DNA of 64,000 nucleotides from Microbacterium profundi (GTDB taxonomy: Bacteria > Actinomycetota > Actinomycetes > Actinomycetales > Microbacteriaceae): NCBI RefSeq assembly GCF_000763375.1, contig NZ_JPSY01000001.1, forward strand, positions 1,488,001 through 1,552,000, given 5' to 3'. The stretch's first letter is position 1. Each line of letters begins with the position of its first letter. Shown here one piece after another: positions 8,135 to 16,345 of the stretch. The position numbers were made by a program, and so were the translations under genes. The notes below the pieces were generated by a model. It saw nothing but the letters and a program-made list of their open reading frames with translations, did not search any database and was not told the origin of the DNA.

Positions 8135-8700
8135 CTTCCCCCGGCTCACTCGAGCCGAGCACGTCAGTTCAGGCCACGCATATCGATGCGCGGTCGGGTG
8201 AGACGAGCCTGATCCGTCCGCCTCGCGTCGACGAGGGGATCGAGCTGTGGCGCATCGCGCGCGACTCGCAGACGCTCGATCTGAACTCGTCGTACGCCTA
8301 CGTGCTCTACGCCCGCGACTTCGCATCGACGTGCAGGATCGCACTGATCGGCGGTGAGCCCGCGGGCTTCGTCATCGGCTATCGCCGTCCGTCCGATCCC
8401 TCATGCCTGTTCATCTGGCAGGTCGCCGTCGACGAACGCTTCCGCGGGCTCCGCCTGGCCGGGCGGATGCTGGACGACCTGCTCCACGATCAGACGGCGC
8501 TCCCCCCGGTGCGCAGCCTGCAGACCACCATCACCGACGACAACGCCGCCTCGCAGCAGACGTTCCGCAGCCTCGCCCAGCGCTGGAACGACGCGCCGAT
8601 GGTCGTCACCCCGCTCTTCGAGAGCGCACATCTGACGCACCCGTCGGATGCCGCGCATCACGAACCCGAACGGCTCTACGAGATCGGCCCGTCGATGTAG
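8131..8700 (+). CDS. ectA: L-2,4-diaminobutyrate N-gamma-acetyltransferase (EctA), non-canonical start
   Basis: GNAT enzyme that acetylates diaminobutyrate with acetyl-CoA, the second step of ectoine synthesis. The conserved EctA body is clear: LWRIARDSQTLDLNSSYAYV, LYARDFASTCRIALIGG, WQVAVDERFRGLRLAGRML (acetyl-CoA loop) and TTITDDNAASQ. The nearest in-frame ATG or GTG lies at 8302, inside this conserved region, and would delete the substrate-binding N-terminus. The frame is closed by a stop at 8122-8124, so initiation must lie between 8125 and about 8220. CTG 8131 is the best candidate: it gives 189 residues, near family length, begins LTSPGSLEP, and overlaps the leader ORF stop. First gene of ectABC(D). 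Confidence 0.85.
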   Translation: MTSPGSLEPSTSVQATHIDARSGETSLIRPPRVDEGIELWRIARDSQTLDLNSSYAYVLYARDFASTCRIALIGGEPAGFVIGYRRPSDPSCLFIWQVAVDERFRGLRLAGRMLDDLLHDQTALPPVRSLQTTITDDNAASQQTFRSLAQRWNDAPMVVTPLFESAHLTHPSDAAHHEPERLYEIGPSM

Positions 8701-8773
8701 CCGTCACTTCCGCCCACCCGGGGCGGCGTGCACTCCCCGCACGTGATCTATCAAGGAGGAGAACACCCACAAG

Positions 8774-10132
8774 ATGAATATCTTCATGCAGCTGGAATCA
8801 GAGGTTCGCAGCTACTCCCGCTCATGGCCCGTCGTCTTCGATCGCGCGGTCGGCAGCCTGATGTACGACGAGGACGGCAAGGAGTACCTCGACTTCTTCA
8901 CCGGCGCCGGCGCCCTGAATTACGGGCACAACAATCCTGAGCTCAAGCGCGTGCTGCTCGACTACCTGGCTGATGACCGCATCGTGCACTCGCTCGACAT
9001 GTTCACCTCGGCCAGGCGCGACTTCCTCGAGGCGCTCGACGAGGTGATCCTGAAGCCCCGTGACCTCGACTACAAGGTCGTGTTCCCCGGCCCCGGCGGC
9101 GCCAACGCGGTAGAGGCGGCCCTGAAGCTGGCGCGGAAGGTGACCGGCCGCGAATCGGTGGTGAACTTCACGAACGCCTTCCACGGGATGACCCTCGGCG
9201 CTCTCTCCGTCACCGGCAACTCGCTCAAGCGCGGCGGAGCCGGCGTACCGCTCGTGCACGCGACGCCTATGCCGTACGACGACTACTTCGACGGCGACTA
9301 CCCCGACTTCTTCTACTTCGAGCGTCTGCTCGAGGACTCCGGCAGCGGACTCAACACCCCGGCCGCCGTGATCGTGGAGACCGTCCAGGGCGAAGGCGGC
9401 ATCAACGCGGCACGCGCGGAGTGGCTGCGTCAGCTCGCGGCGCTGTGCAAGCAGCACGAGATCCTGCTGATCGTCGACGACATCCAGATGGGCTGCGGGC
9501 GCACCGGCGACTTCTTCAGCTTCGAAGAGGCCGGCATCGTTCCCGACATCGTCTGCCTGTCGAAGTCGATCTCCGGCTACGGCATCCCGATGGCGCTCAC
9601 CCTCATCCGCCCCGACCTCGATGTCTGGCAGCCGGGGGAGCACAACGGCACGTTCCGAGGCATCAGCCCGGCATTCGCGACGGCTGCGGCGGCGCTGCGC
9701 CGGTACTGGTCGGATGACGAGCTGCGCGACTCGACCATCACGAAGGGCGCGCGGGTCGAAGGATGGTTCAACACCTTCGTCGCGCGCTACCCGCAGCACG
9801 AGCTCATCGCCAAGGGTCGCGGCCTCGCCCGCGGTCTGCAGTTCCCCTCCGGAGAGCTGGCGGATGCCGTGTGCCAGGCGGCGTTCGAACGCGGGCTGCT
9901 CATGGAGACCTCTGGTCCTGAGGGCGAGGTCATGAAGATCCTCCCGGCCCTCACCATCACCGACGTCGAGCTCGAGCGCGGACTGCGCATCATCGACGAG
10001 TCGGTGCGCGCCGTGCTCGGCGAGCCCGACCCGCAGGCCGCCGATCACACGATCGATCACGACGCCGATCGCGCCGAGGGCGACGTCGCCGACCACCACA
10101 ACGCACAGAGCAAGGAGCACACCCCCGCATGA
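8774..10132 (+). CDS. ectB: Diaminobutyrate-2-oxoglutarate transaminase (EctB)
   Basis: PLP aminotransferase making L-2,4-diaminobutyrate from aspartate semialdehyde and glutamate, the first committed step of ectoine synthesis. ATG 8774 follows a strong AAGGAGG site. Class III landmarks are present: [62 protein letters not shown] and [14 protein letters not shown] with the Schiff-base Lys. At 452 residues it is about 30 longer than usual: the extra C-terminus (after about residue 420) is rich in His, Asp and Ala and of unknown purpose. Its stop overlaps the ectC start by 4 bases (ATGA). Confidence 0.96.
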   Translation: MNIFMQLESEVRSYSRSWPVVFDRAVGSLMYDEDGKEYLDFFTGAGALNYGHNNPELKRVLLDYLADDRIVHSLDMFTSARRDFLEALDEVILKPRDLDYKVVFPGPGGANAVEAALKLARKVTGRESVVNFTNAFHGMTLGALSVTGNSLKRGGAGVPLVHATPMPYDDYFDGDYPDFFYFERLLEDSGSGLNTPAAVIVETVQGEGGINAARAEWLRQLAALCKQHEILLIVDDIQMGCGRTGDFFSFEEAGIVPDIVCLSKSISGYGIPMALTLIRPDLDVWQPGEHNGTFRGISPAFATAAAALRRYWSDDELRDSTITKGARVEGWFNTFVARYPQHELIAKGRGLARGLQFPSGELADAVCQAAFERGLLMETSGPEGEVMKILPALTITDVELERGLRIIDESVRAVLGEPDPQAADHTIDHDADRAEGDVADHHNAQSKEHTPA

Positions 10133-10521
10133 TCGTCCGCACACTCGATGAGATCACCGACACCGACGCCGACATCAAGACCGAGAACTGGCGCAGCAAG
10201 CGCATCGTGCTCGCGAAGGAGAAGGTCGGCTTCTCGGTGCACGAGACCACCCTGTACGCGGGCACCGTGAGCCGGTTCTGGTACGCGAACCACATCGAGG
10301 CGGTGTTCGTCGTGGAGGGTGAGGGAGAGATCACCGATCTCGGCACCGGTGAGACGCACCAGCTCGCGCCCGGGTCGCTGTACCTGCTGAACGACCACGA
10401 CAAGCACGAGGTGCGGCCTCGCACCGAGATGCGCGTCGTGTGCGTGTTCAACCCGCCCGTCACCGGGCGTGAGGTGCACGACGAGAACGGCGTGTATCCG
10501 CTGGTCACCGAACCCGCGTGA
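10129..10521 (+). CDS. ectC: L-ectoine synthase (EctC)
   Basis: Cupin-fold cyclase closing N-gamma-acetyl-diaminobutyrate into ectoine. The 130-residue protein has the EctC pattern: MIVRTLDEI start, [40 protein letters not shown] (metal-site Glu), the His of [20 protein letters not shown] and the terminal [20 protein letters not shown]. It starts at ATG 10129 inside the ectB stop, so expression is coupled to ectB. It is followed by 146 bases before ectD. Confidence 0.97.
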   Translation: MIVRTLDEITDTDADIKTENWRSKRIVLAKEKVGFSVHETTLYAGTVSRFWYANHIEAVFVVEGEGEITDLGTGETHQLAPGSLYLLNDHDKHEVRPRTEMRVVCVFNPPVTGREVHDENGVYPLVTEPA

Positions 10522-10667
10522 CCGGGCCGTTCGGCACCGACCACCTGCGGGAGGTGGCGCGTTGTGCGGCATACGGTTCGTCCGAGCAGCACAATGCGAC
10601 ACCTCCCACCCGGCCGGCGCTCCCGCGCACGGCTTCACCACCCGAACGAGAGACAGGAGAACGAAGC

Positions 10668-11567
10668 ATGACCACCACGACGACGACCGCAGAGGACCTG
10701 TTCCCGACCCGGTTGCCGACTCCCACGGACTTCATCACCCGCAGTCAGCCTGCCGTGTGGGGTTCGGAGGGCGACGGCCCGTTCACGGCATCCGAGCTGG
10801 AGGCCCACGACCGGCGCGGGTACACGGTGCTCGACGACTTCATCACCAGCGACGACGTCGCCCTCTACAGCGGTGAGCTCGACCGGCTCGCCGCGGATCC
10901 CGCGTTGAAGGACGACCCGCGGATGATCGCCGAGCGCACCACTGGCACGGTGCGGTCAGTGTTCGAGATCGAGAAGCTGAGCTCGGTGCTCGAGGCCCTC
11001 GCCCGCGATCCGAAGGTGCTCGACCGGGCGCGGCAGATCGTCGGATCAGAGGTGTACCTGCACCAGACGCGCATCAACTACATGCCGAGCTTCACCGGCA
11101 CCGGGTTCTACTGGCACTCCGACTTCGAGACCTGGCATGCGGAGGACGGCATGCCGGTGCCGCGCGCCGTGAGCCTGTCGATCGCGCTGACCGACAACTA
11201 CCCGTTCAACGGTGGGCTCATGGTGATGCCGGGGTCGCACCGCACGTTCGTACCGGCGGTCGGCGAGACGCCCGACAACAACCACGAGCAGTCGCTGCAG
11301 GCGCAGGAGGCGGGCGTGCCGAGCCACGTCGCCATCACGGCGATGGCCGACGAGTACGGCATCGACCAGTTCACCGGGGCCGCAGGTTCCGCGCTGTGGT
11401 TCGACTCGAACATCATGCACGGCTCCGGCAACAACATCACGCCCTATGCCCGCTCGAACGTCTTCATGGTGTTCAACAGCGTCGACAACGCGCTCGTCGA
11501 TCCGTTCGCCGCGAAGAGCCCGCGCCCGGGCCACATCGCGAACCGCGACTTCACGCCGCTGGGCTGA
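10668..11567 (+). CDS. ectD: Ectoine hydroxylase (EctD)
   Basis: Fe(II)/2-oxoglutarate dioxygenase that converts ectoine to 5-hydroxyectoine. The 299-residue protein starts at ATG 10668 after GGAGAACGAAGC; a longer open frame from 10518 would overlap the ectC end. The iron ligands are visible as His and Asp of FYWHSDFETWH and His of DSNIMHGSGNN. The EctD signature runs through the TGFYWHSDFETWHAEDGMP region and is followed by LTDNYPFNGGLMVMPGSHR. The 146-base gap from ectC may hold a separate promoter or only an RBS. A strong hairpin follows the gene. Confidence 0.96.
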   Translation: MTTTTTTAEDLFPTRLPTPTDFITRSQPAVWGSEGDGPFTASELEAHDRRGYTVLDDFITSDDVALYSGELDRLAADPALKDDPRMIAERTTGTVRSVFEIEKLSSVLEALARDPKVLDRARQIVGSEVYLHQTRINYMPSFTGTGFYWHSDFETWHAEDGMPVPRAVSLSIALTDNYPFNGGLMVMPGSHRTFVPAVGETPDNNHEQSLQAQEAGVPSHVAITAMADEYGIDQFTGAAGSALWFDSNIMHGSGNNITPYARSNVFMVFNSVDNALVDPFAAKSPRPGHIANRDFTPLG

Positions 11568-11576
11568 TCGGACGGC

Positions 11577-11613
11577 ATGTGCGCGGGCGTCGGGCGCCGA
11601 CGCCCGCGCACAT
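11577..11613 (+). terminator. Long hairpin after ectD
   Basis: A perfect 17-bp GC-rich stem (11577-11593 with 11597-11613) has a 3-base loop and starts ten bases after the ectD stop. No T-tract follows, so it may act as an RNA 3' end or a weak or bidirectional terminator. It separates ectD from the DAHP synthase leader promoter. Confidence 0.65.
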
Positions 11614-11617
11614 GGGG

Positions 11618-11623
11618 TAGTGT
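11618..11623 (+). promoter_or_regulatory. -10 element of the aromatic leader transcript
   Basis: TAGTGT lies seven bases before the leader-peptide ATG at 11631, so the leader is probably translated from a leaderless mRNA. Confidence 0.5.
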
Positions 11624-11630
11624 CTTTCGC

Positions 11631-11690
11631 ATGACAACCCGTTGGTATGCGTATTTCGAGTCGGCTCTGGAGGGGCCGGCGCTGATCTAG
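11631..11690 (+). CDS. Aromatic-rich attenuation leader peptide of DAHP synthase
   Basis: A 19-codon ORF (ATG 11631, TAG 11688-11690) encodes MTTRWYAYFESALEGPALI. Trp-Tyr-Ala-Tyr-Phe at residues 5-9 places codons for all three aromatic amino acids in one short run, upstream of a terminator hairpin and the aromatic-pathway entry gene. This is the classic design of ribosome-mediated attenuation. A comparable leader before a DAHP synthase gene has been described in Corynebacterium. Low charged Trp, Tyr or Phe tRNA would stall the ribosome over 11643-11657. Confidence 0.85.
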   Translation: MTTRWYAYFESALEGPALI

Positions 11691-11740
11691 CGCACACCAC
11701 ACCTTCAGAGCCGACAAGCCAGAGCATTTGCTCTGGCTTT
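11660..11740 (+). promoter_or_regulatory. Transcription attenuator of the DAHP synthase gene
   Basis: Segment 1 (GTCGGCTCTG, 11660-11669, inside the leader ORF just after the aromatic codons) pairs perfectly with segment 2 (CAGAGCCGAC, 11706-11715). Segments 3 and 4 (11716-11726 with 11729-11739) form an 11-bp stem followed by T residues, the terminator. CAGAGC occurs in segments 2 and 3, and its complement GCTCTG in segments 1 and 4. A ribosome stalled on the aromatic codons would free segment 2 to compete for segment 4, relieving termination. The exact pairing scheme is inferred. Confidence 0.75.
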
Positions 11741-11797
11741 CGCCGTTTCATCGGCGGGCTCTGCATCCGGGGTCCGCCTGATCACAGGACAGGACCC

Positions 11798-12865
<1,068 letters not shown>

Positions 12866-12966
12866 GCGAGCTGTGCGCCGGCGTCGATAGGAGGTTCTCG
12901 CACGTCACGAACGCTAGGAGCATGCGAAAAGCTCCCACCGGCATTGAACTGTTGGATGCCGGGGCT

Positions 12967-13242
12967 TCAGGCGGCGCGAACGTTCAGGAGTTGCCATCCT
13001 TCAGGGACCTTGGCGAGCAACGCGTCCATATCGTCGGCCTCGATCTGCTCGATGCGGTCGCGGCTCTGGAATGTGCCCTTCGCCTTGAGGATCGCGGCGC
13101 CCTTGATCATCACGACAGGAGCTGAGATGAGGTCGAACCCCTCCGGCCGGTGCGTGGCCAGCTGTGTCTGGACGCCGGCGAGATCTGCGGCCTCGACGTC
13201 GGCGGAGTGGGTTTCCACAGGACGCATCAGACCGATCAGCAC
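12967..13242 (-). CDS. Hypothetical protein, 91 residues
   Basis: A short ORF opening at GTG 13242 (MLIGLMRPVETHSADVEA) with a modest purine-rich stretch upstream. The product has no signal or membrane segment. It reads as a small alpha/beta protein: a strand-like LIGLMRP start, FDLISAPVVMIKGAAILKAK in the middle and a charged helix (RDRIEQIEADDMDALLAK). I do not recognise a family. It stands alone between the DAHP synthase gene and the RES/Xre module and may be part of the same accessory patch. Codon usage is ordinary for the window. Confidence 0.5.
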   Translation of the reverse strand: MLIGLMRPVETHSADVEAADLAGVQTQLATHRPEGFDLISAPVVMIKGAAILKAKGTFQSRDRIEQIEADDMDALLAKVPEGWQLLNVRAA

Positions 13243-13487
13243 ACTTCGATCCTACGTCGATTGCAGGGAACGGCGAACTGCGCAAGACCAACACCTCGAC
13301 GGGGCAGTACTCAATAGTCAGTTGCGGCTGAGCCCGCGCGACCCGCATCGCGAGAACAGCACGCACACCCAACGTCACCCGTCCTGACGAGTTATCCTGG
13401 TGAGTTGACGGCTGCTTGCCTTCGCCCTACTTCCACAGAGCCGGATAACGTGTGTGAGCTCAGAGATGTTCGGGCAGGGGCGGTAAC

Positions 13488-14201
13488 TCAACGCCACACC
13501 AGATTGTGCAGTTCCATGGCGCGCGTCAGGTCTGGATCATCGATGTCGACCACTCGCGCGTAGGTGCCGTGCAGGTGCGCGCTCGACGGATCGTCTCCAG
13601 GACGTTCGAAGATCGCCCACATCGTCAGCTCATCACCGTGACGTGACGCGAAGCGCACACCGTCGACGACTGGTGCGCCCTCGTTCGTGGTGAGCGCATA
13701 GAGACGATCGGCGACCTGCTGCGTGAGATCACGCGGCTGCGCGCTCTTGAGGGCGGCAGCGTCGAAGTCCGGATAGCCGAGGTCGAGTGCCAACTGAAGG
13801 AACGTCGGACGCAGTGCGGAGACCGTTTCGGACACGCGTACGTCAGCGAACGGACCTGTCAGTCGGGCAGCGCCCACCAGGCGCCCGCCGATCCACTCCC
13901 GGGGAATCGATCCGGGAGTGGGCACCGGGAACTCGGCGGCGTCCTCGGGATCCTCGGTGATGCCGGACAGAAGGTCAGTGTCGTCAGCGCCGAGGTCAGG
14001 ACGGGCGTATGCGAGCACCTCGACGAAGCAGCCGTAGAGCCTGTCGCCCGCGTAGACCGTCCTGAACACGCCGTCTGCATCGTCCCAGCGGTTACGACCG
14101 GAGTACTGGTGGTCAACCCACGCCCAGGGGTCAGGAGCTCGGCCGATGCGCCAGACTGCAACACCTCCGGCGTCGACGACTGCGATCTGAGCAGCCGGCA
14201 T
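13488..14201 (-). CDS. RES-domain toxin
   Basis: Toxin of a RES-Xre toxin-antitoxin pair; characterised members (MbcT, ParT and others) deplete NAD+ or ADP-ribosylate targets. The 237-residue protein starts at ATG 14201. RES-type features are the N-terminal VAVWRIGRAPD with the conserved Arg, GVFRTVYAGDRLYGCFVEVLAYARPD with the Tyr/Glu active-site region, and a late small-residue strand followed by the C-terminal FERPGDDPSS region. It overlaps the antitoxin stop by one base (TGATG), so synthesis is coupled with the antitoxin first. It is longer than many RES toxins (about 150-200 residues), but no frame damage is seen. Confidence 0.8.
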   Translation of the reverse strand: MPAAQIAVVDAGGVAVWRIGRAPDPWAWVDHQYSGRNRWDDADGVFRTVYAGDRLYGCFVEVLAYARPDLGADDTDLLSGITEDPEDAAEFPVPTPGSIPREWIGGRLVGAARLTGPFADVRVSETVSALRPTFLQLALDLGYPDFDAAALKSAQPRDLTQQVADRLYALTTNEGAPVVDGVRFASRHGDELTMWAIFERPGDDPSSAHLHGTYARVVDIDDPDLTRAMELHNLVWR

Positions 14202-14587
14202 CAGGCGCCGACGAAAGCAAGCGCCGCGGCGAGCACTCGGGGCCCTGCTTCCTCGAAGGGGTCCTCGTGCAGCACGCGCGCCGGCGAACGGTCGGCGAGG
14301 TGGGGGTTCATCCCCTGGAACCAGGTGGGAACGACAGCGTCGCCTTCGCTCTGGCCGATGAGGGTCACAACGCGGTGCGCCAGGCGCAGTCGTTCTTCGG
14401 TCGCGGATGTCGGGCGGCGAGCAGCTTCGGCCCACTCGCGCACGGTCCGGGTCTCGGAGACGCCCGCGATGTAGGCCACCAGCTTTGCGCCGAGGGCGAC
14501 ACGTAGGTCGTCGACGATCTCAGCAGTGGCGTGCCGGATCGAGTCGTTGTAGGCCTTCAGCCCTGCTGCTTCGATCACTGTGATCAT
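14201..14587 (-). CDS. Xre/MbcA/ParS-type antitoxin
   Basis: The 128-residue partner of the RES toxin. The N-terminal half carries an HTH-like region (DDLRVALGAKLVAYIAGVSETRTVREWAEA), followed by ATEERLRLAHRVVTLI. The C-terminal toxin-neutralising part has WFQGMNPHLADRSPARVLHE, the MbcA/ParS C-domain signature (W..G.NP.L....P...L). ATG 14587 is preceded six bases upstream by TATCCT, a leaderless -10 that overlaps a GATACC repeat, so autorepression is likely. Antitoxin-before-toxin order with a one-base overlap is typical. Confidence 0.82.
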   Translation of the reverse strand: MITVIEAAGLKAYNDSIRHATAEIVDDLRVALGAKLVAYIAGVSETRTVREWAEAARRPTSATEERLRLAHRVVTLIGQSEGDAVVPTWFQGMNPHLADRSPARVLHEDPFEEAGPRVLAAALAFVGA

Positions 14588-14594
14588 GACCTTA

Positions 14595-14657
14595 GGATAC
14601 CACCATCCCAGTCATGAGGACAGGCTAGATACCAACTACGATCCCACCCCAGGTATC
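14595..14657. promoter_or_regulatory. Candidate antitoxin operator: repeated GATACC/GGTATC
   Basis: Upstream of the antitoxin gene, GATACC occurs at 14596-14601 (overlapping the presumed -10) and 14628-14633, with the inverted copy GGTATC at 14652-14657. Three half-sites within about 60 bases, one on the promoter, fit autorepression by the HTH antitoxin. Inferred from repetition only. Confidence 0.45.
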
Positions 14658-14677
14658 ATCGCACGACTGCCGCGAGC

Positions 14678-15022
14678 TCACGGCTTGGAGCGACGCACTA
14701 TCTCCTGCGCCAGCTCGACGTCGCTGTAATCGGCAATGGTGTGATGGACGACAATGACAGCACCAGCGATGTCGTCCGCATCGAGGTGGCCGCCGACGAG
14801 AAGGGCTTCCAGCGGGTTCCGCCCGCATGCGCGGGCAACGTGCACTGCCTCGCGAGTAGTGGGGTGTCGCTCACCCCGGCGCCAGTAGCTCACCTTGGAG
14901 TCCGACACGTCCAGCCGCCGCGCGACCGACGCCCCCGGGGCGTGCTCGGTGATCTTGTTGAACGTTAGCCAACTACTATTTGAAGCGATGCCATCGGGTA
15001 GCTCCGACACCTCGTACGACAT
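14678..15022 (-). CDS. Helix-turn-helix (Xre-like) protein
   Basis: A 114-residue protein read from ATG 15022 (MSYEVSELPDGIASNSS); an upstream frame extends into tRNA-Ala and is rejected. Residues about 30-75 read as an HTH: APGASVARRLDVSDSKVSYW, then RRGERHPTTREAVHVARACG, resembling phage or Cro/C1-type repressors. The C-terminal AVIVVHHTIADYSDVELAQEIV is helical. It lies between a toxin-antitoxin module and a tRNA pair, a common landing zone for mobile DNA, but no integrase or attachment repeat is visible. Its target is unknown. Confidence 0.68.
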   Translation of the reverse strand: MSYEVSELPDGIASNSSWLTFNKITEHAPGASVARRLDVSDSKVSYWRRGERHPTTREAVHVARACGRNPLEALLVGGHLDADDIAGAVIVVHHTIADYSDVELAQEIVRRSKP

Positions 15023-15119
15023 CTCGCAACGCAGAAAAATCAAGTCGACCCGGGTTTTGTTGCCCAACAATGCAGAACGCCCGGCAGCTGCGTGAGCAAC
15101 GACCGGGCGTTCTATCCTG

Positions 15120-15192
15120 TGGAGCCTAGGAGATTCGAACTCCTGACATCCTGCTTGCAAAGCAGGCGCTCTACCAACTGAGCTAAGGCCCC
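15120..15192 (-). tRNA. tRNA-Ala (TGC)
   Basis: 73 bases read on the minus strand. The acceptor stem GGGGCCT pairs with AGGCTCC apart from wobble/mismatch positions, the D-arm is TAGCTCAGTTGGTAGAGC, the anticodon loop is CTTTGCAAG with anticodon TGC, and the T-arm is AGGAGTTCGAATCTCCT. Discriminator is A and CCA is not encoded. Confidence 0.95.
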
Positions 15193-15219
15193 GCGAGGGT
15201 GTTTAGTTGAGGTGAAAAG

Positions 15220-15293
15220 TGGGGCTACCAGGATTTGAACCTGGGACCTCTTCATTATCAGTGAAGCGCTCTAACCAACTGAGCTATAGCCCC
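15220..15293 (-). tRNA. tRNA-Ile (GAT)
   Basis: 74 bases on the minus strand, transcribed just before tRNA-Ala. It has the GGGGCTA/TAGCCCC acceptor stem, the D-arm TAGCTCAGTTGGTTAGAGC, the anticodon loop CTGATAA with anticodon GAT, and a T-arm containing GGTTCAAATCC. The Ile-Ala pair usual inside rRNA operons stands alone here, in the gyrA neighbourhood as in other Microbacteriaceae. Confidence 0.95.
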
Positions 15294-15346
15294 GTCAACC
15301 TCCAAGACTTTACCGGAGATCGACGGAAAATCCGAATCGACGCCGG

Positions 15347-16345
15347 TCAGTCACCCGGCCGCAGAACCGCGCTGCCGGCAGAGACGCTGACCACGATCGA
15401 ATTCCGCGCATTCGACGACGTCTGCAGCCCGTTGTCGAGCGATCCGGCACTGACATCCTGACGTACGTCGTACTCCTCATCAGGCAGTGTCAGTTCGAGC
15501 GATCCCGCGCTCACATCGACCTGCACGTCACGCGGTGCTGTCCCGGTGAGCTCAGCCTCCAGCCGTCCTGCAGAGATCGAGAAATCGGCGGTGGAGACGT
15601 CAGCCAGCTCGAACTCGGCGCGCCCCGCACTCAGATCCGCCTCGATGGTGTCCGCCGATCCCGTGATGAACAGTGCGCCGGCGCCCACCTCGACGTCGAT
15701 GTCACCGAAGTCACCCTGTACATCGAGACTTCCTGCGCCGAGCGAGACGTCGGCATCGAGCCTTTCACTGCGCAGCTCGTCGGGCAGGGTCAGAACCACA
15801 CTCTGGTCGTCGTTGAACCAATCGCCGAACCACCACCCGAAGTTCATCTCCGGGCTGTTCACGACGAGTTCGTCACCGTCGCGCGACAGACTCCAACGGT
15901 CATCGCCACTGCCGGAGAGCTCCAGCTGTGCCTGCTCGACATCACCGAACTCAACCCGCACCGCCGCACCGCCGACATCGAGATCGATACCAGTGATGCC
16001 CGAGGCATCCATCTGCTGACGGGAATCGACCGGGGCACTCGCATCGTTGACGGCAGCGACTGCCGCCGTGCCTCCGGTCGCGAGGAGAGCGACGCCGCCG
16101 AACACGGCGATCGCGATCGCACCCGCTCGTGCCCCCGAGCCGCGCGGAGTCTGCGGGCCCTGTGCAGAACTGGCCGATGCCGGAGCGCCCGGAGCCGGCC
16201 CACCAGGAGCCGGCCCACCCGGAGCCGCCCCACCCGGAGCCGGCCCACCAGGAGCCGCGGCATTCGTCAACGGCGCCTGCTCCGCCGGCGGCGGGCTGAG
16301 GGGCACGTCGTGCCCGCCCTGGTTGTTCTCTGATTCGGCGTTCAT
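15347..16345 (-). CDS. Membrane-anchored DUF4097-type beta-helical protein
   Basis: 332 residues. The N-terminal 65 or so are low-complexity Pro/Gly/Ala (APGGPAPGG repeats from a 15-bp DNA period at about 16195-16260). One transmembrane segment follows (AIAIAVFGGVALLATGGTAA). The long outer domain is built of repeating strands such as ASGITGIDLDVGGAAVRVEF, ADVSLGAGSLDVQG, VEVGAGALFITG and VDVSAGSLELTLPD, the DUF4097/DUF2154 polar beta-helix pattern. Its start overlaps the response-regulator stop by 4 bases, so it is the last gene of the two-component operon and probably its output or accessory sensor, comparable to LiaF-like partners. The molecular function is not known. Confidence 0.8.
   Translation of the reverse strand: MNAESENNQGGHDVPLSPPPAEQAPLTNAAAPGGPAPGGAAPGGPAPGGPAPGAPASASSAQGPQTPRGSGARAGAIAIAVFGGVALLATGGTAAVAAVNDASAPVDSRQQMDASGITGIDLDVGGAAVRVEFGDVEQAQLELSGSGDDRWSLSRDGDELVVNSPEMNFGWWFGDWFNDDQSVVLTLPDELRSERLDADVSLGAGSLDVQGDFGDIDVEVGAGALFITGSADTIEADLSAGRAEFELADVSTADFSISAGRLEAELTGTAPRDVQVDVSAGSLELTLPDEEYDVRQDVSAGSLDNGLQTSSNARNSIVVSVSAGSAVLRPGD

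Noticed and set aside
8302..8700. Short ectA starting at GTG 8302
   Set aside because: It would cut off conserved EctA residues (RIARDSQTLDLNSSYAYV) coded immediately upstream.
15120..15293. Part of an rRNA operon
   Set aside because: The Ile-Ala tRNA pair is typical of rRNA spacers, but no 16S or 23S sequence flanks it here.
12967..15293. Prophage or integrative element at the tRNA pair
   Set aside because: No integrase, portal or other phage gene and no duplicate of a tRNA end was found; kept only as an accessory patch.
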